Source: Christensenella sp. UBA3770 (lineage in GTDB: Bacteria; Bacillota; Clostridia; Christensenellales; CAG-1252). Taken from it: 7,692 nt of DNA. The notes below the pieces were generated by a model that was given only the letters and a program-made list of their open reading frames with translations, was not told the origin of the DNA and searched no databases. The position numbers and the translations under genes are program-made. Numbering within the stretch: position 1 is the first letter of the stretch; every line of letters begins with the position of its first letter. Below are positions 6,274 through 7,692 of this stretch, piece after piece. The stretch is taken from assembly GCA_002371075.1 (NCBI GenBank), contig DFFS01000078.1, positions 1 to 7,692 on the forward strand. Reading direction: 5' to 3'.

Positions 6274-6278
6274 AGTGT
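6250..6278. promoter_or_regulatory. Candidate operator: 8-bp inverted repeat over the kinase promoter
   Basis: ACACTTTG (6250-6257) and CAAAGTGT (6271-6278) form a perfect 8-bp inverted repeat with a 13-base spacer. The half-site centres are 21 bases apart, about two helical turns. One arm touches the -10 element and the other overlaps the -35 element of the minus-strand promoter, as expected for a dimeric repressor site. The regulator is unknown, and a chance repeat cannot be excluded. Confidence 0.4.
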
Positions 6279-6314
6279 TCCCGCAAAATTGTTTTTCCGT
6301 ATGCGGCGACCGAA

Positions 6315-6335
6315 AGCGGGGCGGGCGCCCCCGCT
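6315..6335. other. GC-rich hairpin in the divergent intergenic region
   Basis: AGCGGGG (6315-6321) pairs perfectly with CCCCGCT (6329-6335) around a 7-base loop. No T run follows on either strand, so it is not a standard terminator. It stands between the two divergent promoters. Its function is unknown. Confidence 0.5.
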
Positions 6336-6337
6336 GC

Positions 6338-6354
6338 TCAATAAGAATTATTGA
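6338..6354. promoter_or_regulatory. Candidate PerR/Fur-like operator
   Basis: TCAATAA (6338-6344) and TTATTGA (6348-6354) form a perfect 7-bp inverted repeat with a 3-base centre. It overlaps the -35 element of the downstream promoter. The central 11 bases, ATAAGAATTAT, differ at one position from the centre of the Bacillus PerR box (TTATAATNATTATAA), though the outer bases do not match. Assignment to PerR is inference. Confidence 0.4.
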
Positions 6355-6379
6355 AAATGTCAAGCGCGTATGATATACT
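6351..6379 (+). promoter_or_regulatory. Predicted promoter of the MBL-rubredoxin gene
   Basis: TTGAAA (6351-6356) and TATACT (6374-6379) are 17 bases apart, with an extended -10 TGA at 6371-6373. The predicted start is near 6386, giving a leader of about 39 bases that carries the AGGAGG ribosome binding site at 6411-6416. Confidence 0.78.
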
Positions 6380-6424
6380 TTAAATAGTTTTACATCTTTT
6401 GAGCCTATAAAGGAGGACGGTTAA

Positions 6425-7366
6425 ATGATCATCAAAGCGGTTAAATTCAGAAAAGACGGTTTTTACACGCAACCTTTCGTATTCGGCGGTGAAGAGGGCA
6501 TGGACAAGTTTGACAGAAACGTGCGGTATCGCGGCAGTTTGCAAAATTACTTGATCGACACCGGCGACGAGGTTATCTTGATCGATACGGGCATTCCGGC
6601 GGGCACACCCGAAGAGCATCCCGACGAGAACAGCTTGATATACACCGGCAAAGATATTTGCTCCTATATGGACGCTTTTGCCGCTTTGGGATACAAGCCC
6701 GAACAGGTCACCAAGATCCTTTTGACCCACAGACACGCCGACCACTCGGGCGAGCTCAAGTCTTTTCCGAACGCAGAGATCTATGTGAATGAGGAAGAGG
6801 TTTCCGCTGCGGAACTACAGGGAATTGCAAACATTATCCCCGTCAAATTTACGGATGGTGCCTATTACAACTTTCCCGAGAGCCAAAAAATCGCGGACGG
6901 CATCTACTACATAAAGGCAAAGGGACACACCAACGGAAACAGCCTTGTCATCGCGGAAGACAGCGGACTGTTCTATATGTTTCAAGGCGACATCACTTAC
7001 GTGGACGAAGCCTTGTATGCCAACAAACTATCCGTCGTATTTGACGATCTTGCCGCAGATAGAGCCACCTTTGATCGCGTGCGCGAGTTTATCCGCAATC
7101 ATCCCACCGTTTACTGTGGGACGCACACACCGCAAGGGTACGAAAACCTGGAGGCGAAGCGCGTGATGGACCTCGACCATCCTGTGGAGACCATCTTCCC
7201 GAAAGTGGACTTTGCAAAGAAACAAGCGACGGGCAAATACGTTTGCTCCATCTGCGGCTATGTGTACGACCCTGCGGAGTATGACGGCGTGGCGTTTGAA
7301 GACCTGCCCGAAGACTGGAAGTGTCCGCGTTGCAAACAACCCAAGAGCAAATTCAATCCGGCGTAA
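6425..7366 (+). CDS. Metallo-beta-lactamase-fold hydrolase fused to a C-terminal rubredoxin domain
   Basis: This 313-residue, probably cytoplasmic, protein has two domains. Residues about 1-255 form a metallo-beta-lactamase fold with all the ligands of a dinuclear metal site: THRHADHSG (101-109: H102, H104, D106, H107), H168 in KGHTNG, D189 in QGDI and H234 in GTHTPQGY. Residues about 270-313 form a rubredoxin domain with iron ligands C274, C277 (VCSICGY) and C300, C303 (CPRC), plus the typical FEDLPEDW before the second pair. ATG 6425 has AGGAGG at 6411-6416 with an 8-base spacer. The motif HxHxDH resembles glyoxalase II and lactonases rather than the HxExDH of flavodiiron proteins, and there is no flavodoxin domain. 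The substrate is unknown; the rubredoxin suggests electron transfer to or from the metal site. The domain calls are secure; the function is open. Confidence 0.92.
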   Translation: MIIKAVKFRKDGFYTQPFVFGGEEGMDKFDRNVRYRGSLQNYLIDTGDEVILIDTGIPAGTPEEHPDENSLIYTGKDICSYMDAFAALGYKPEQVTKILLTHRHADHSGELKSFPNAEIYVNEEEVSAAELQGIANIIPVKFTDGAYYNFPESQKIADGIYYIKAKGHTNGNSLVIAEDSGLFYMFQGDITYVDEALYANKLSVVFDDLAADRATFDRVREFIRNHPTVYCGTHTPQGYENLEAKRVMDLDHPVETIFPKVDFAKKQATGKYVCSICGYVYDPAEYDGVAFEDLPEDWKCPRCKQPKSKFNPA

Positions 7367-7377
7367 CGGAACCCAAA

Positions 7378-7542
7378 ATGGAAGATAACGAAAAGAAGTT
7401 TGACAACAAATACCTCTTGGAACGACAGCTTGAGATGATCAAGATGTTTTACGAGCGAAAACTCCTCACCAAAGAGCAGTATGAGTTTGAAGTGCAAACC
7501 CTAACGACAAGGATCAAAACAGACGACGAAAAGGAGTCTTAA
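7378..7542 (+). CDS. Small SHOCT-like protein of unknown function
   Basis: This 54-residue hydrophilic protein starts at ATG 7378, 11 bases after the MBL-rubredoxin stop. Its core, LERQLEMIKMFYERKLLTKEQYE (in two helices split at the LLT turn), resembles the SHOCT pattern of a helix, then a G/K-hLT turn, then a helix beginning with acidic residues. There is no signal peptide, membrane segment or cysteine. A longer frame from GTG 7321 would overlap the upstream gene and lose the resemblance, so I prefer the ATG. The ribosome binding site is weak (CGGAA at 7367-7371), suggesting coupling to the upstream gene. It ends before a terminator and is probably the second gene of that operon. The SHOCT-like label is by eye only; it could be an unrelated short helical protein. 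Confidence 0.6.
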   Translation: MEDNEKKFDNKYLLERQLEMIKMFYERKLLTKEQYEFEVQTLTTRIKTDDEKES

Positions 7543-7551
7543 AAGTTTTAG

Positions 7552-7580
7552 AAGGGCGGTTTTTGAGCCGTCCCTTTTTT
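7552..7580 (+). terminator. Intrinsic terminator of the MBL-rubredoxin operon
   Basis: AAGGG (7552-7556) pairs with CCCTT (7572-7576), and CGG (7557-7559) with CCG (7568-7570), with one bulged T at 7571. A run of six T residues (7575-7580) ends it. It lies 9 bases after the stop of the small gene. Confidence 0.82.
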
Positions 7581-7594
7581 ATTCGACGTTATCT

Positions 7595-7626
7595 CGGGGA
7601 CCCCGTAGTATGTCCTTGGTAAGGAC
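7595..7626. other. Two short hairpins in the convergent spacer
   Basis: CGGGG (7595-7599) and CCCCG (7601-7605) are a near-perfect palindrome around one base. GTCCTT (7612-7617) pairs with AAGGAC (7621-7626) around GGT. They lie between two terminators facing each other, outside any gene I can recognise. The second looks faintly like a tRNA D arm, but no tRNA fold can be built around it. Confidence 0.4.
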
Positions 7627-7636
7627 TCTGGCTAAG

Positions 7637-7663
7637 AAAAAAAGCACCCTCTGAGAGAGTGCT
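7637..7663 (-). terminator. Intrinsic terminator after the tRNA gene
   Basis: On the minus strand AGCACTCTC pairs with GAGGGTGCT (9 pairs, one G-U) around a 3-base loop and is followed by seven T residues. On the plus strand the arms are 7643-7651 and 7655-7663, with the A run at 7637-7643. It lies 5 bases after the tRNA CCA end. Confidence 0.88.
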
Positions 7664-7668
7664 CTTCT

Positions 7669-7692
7669 TGGAGCTGCTAACCAGACTTGAAC
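7669..7692 (-). tRNA. 3' end of a tRNA gene, isotype undetermined
   Basis: The minus-strand read from 7692 is G53, the T loop TTCAAGT, the T-stem 3' strand CTGGT, the acceptor 3' strand TAGCAGC, discriminator T73 and an encoded CCA (7669-7671). This fits positions 53-76 of a tRNA exactly. The anticodon is outside the window. The 5' acceptor strand should read GCTGCTA. A U73 discriminator limits the likely isotypes but does not decide between them. A terminator follows directly. Confidence 0.85.

Noticed and set aside
6236..6286. N-terminal extension of the shikimate kinase-like protein to 6286
   Set aside because: The extension would be encoded by the -35/-10 promoter region and has no ribosome binding site. 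The family starts just before the Walker A strand.
5960..6373. Plus-strand open frames opposite the kinase gene
   Set aside because: They are shadows of the kinase gene that run across two promoters and the palindromes, with no recognisable protein features.
6425..7366. Flavodiiron (A-type) protein as the identity of the MBL-rubredoxin gene
   Set aside because: The metal motif is HxHxDH rather than HxExDH, and there is no flavodoxin domain between the MBL and rubredoxin parts.
7604..7643. Second tRNA or tRNA remnant in the spacer
   Set aside because: The GTCC-TTGGTAA-GGAC stretch looks like a D arm, but no anticodon or acceptor stems can be paired around it.
1..7692. CRISPR array, insertion sequence, phage or plasmid genes
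   Set aside because: No regularly spaced repeats, transposase-like proteins, terminal inverted repeats or phage proteins were seen anywhere in the window.

Overview
The window looks like chromosomal DNA from an anaerobic member of the Bacillota, most likely an uncultured Clostridia lineage. The evidence is a pyruvate:ferredoxin oxidoreductase, the ecfA1-ecfA2-ecfT-truA-rplM-rpsI gene order typical of Gram-positive bacteria, strong AGGAGG-type ribosome binding sites, housekeeping promoters of the TTGACA/TATAAT type, and a rubredoxin domain. No transposase, phage gene, CRISPR array or other mobile element was seen. This is mostly an ordinary core-genome region with a few unusual points.

Layout. 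(a) 1-644: the 3' end of a pyruvate:ferredoxin oxidoreductase gene, followed by a hairpin at 666-693. (b) 707-3962: a tightly packed cluster, ecfA1, ecfA2, ecfT and truA, with overlaps or a 1-nt gap between genes. It encodes the shared energy-coupling module for vitamin uptake and a tRNA pseudouridine synthase. (c) 4024-4587: mscL with its own promoter and terminator, lying inside the usual truA-rplM junction. (d) 4693-5728: promoter, rplM, rpsI and a hairpin that could terminate transcription in both directions. (e) 5741-6235, minus strand: a divergent shikimate-kinase family gene whose promoter almost abuts the start codon, so the mRNA is predicted to be nearly leaderless. (f) 6236-6424: a divergent control region with two promoters, two promoter-overlapping palindromes and a GC-rich hairpin. 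(g) 6425-7542: a metallo-beta-lactamase-fold/rubredoxin fusion gene, then a small SHOCT-like gene and a terminator. (h) 7581-7692: a short structured spacer, then the terminator and 3' end of a minus-strand tRNA gene that runs off the window.

How the genes work together. The oxidoreductase makes acetyl-CoA and reduced ferredoxin. EcfA1, EcfA2 and EcfT form the ATP-driven part of a vitamin transporter whose substrate-binding S components must be encoded elsewhere. TruA, L13, S9 and the tRNA belong to translation. MscL is an osmotic safety valve. The MBL-rubredoxin protein suggests redox or oxidative-stress chemistry, and a PerR/Fur-like palindrome over its promoter fits that idea but is unproven.

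The best leads are the divergent control region around 6236-6424, the MBL-rubredoxin fusion it drives, and the altered active site of the shikimate-kinase-like protein. I did not find convincing evidence of a wholly new system.
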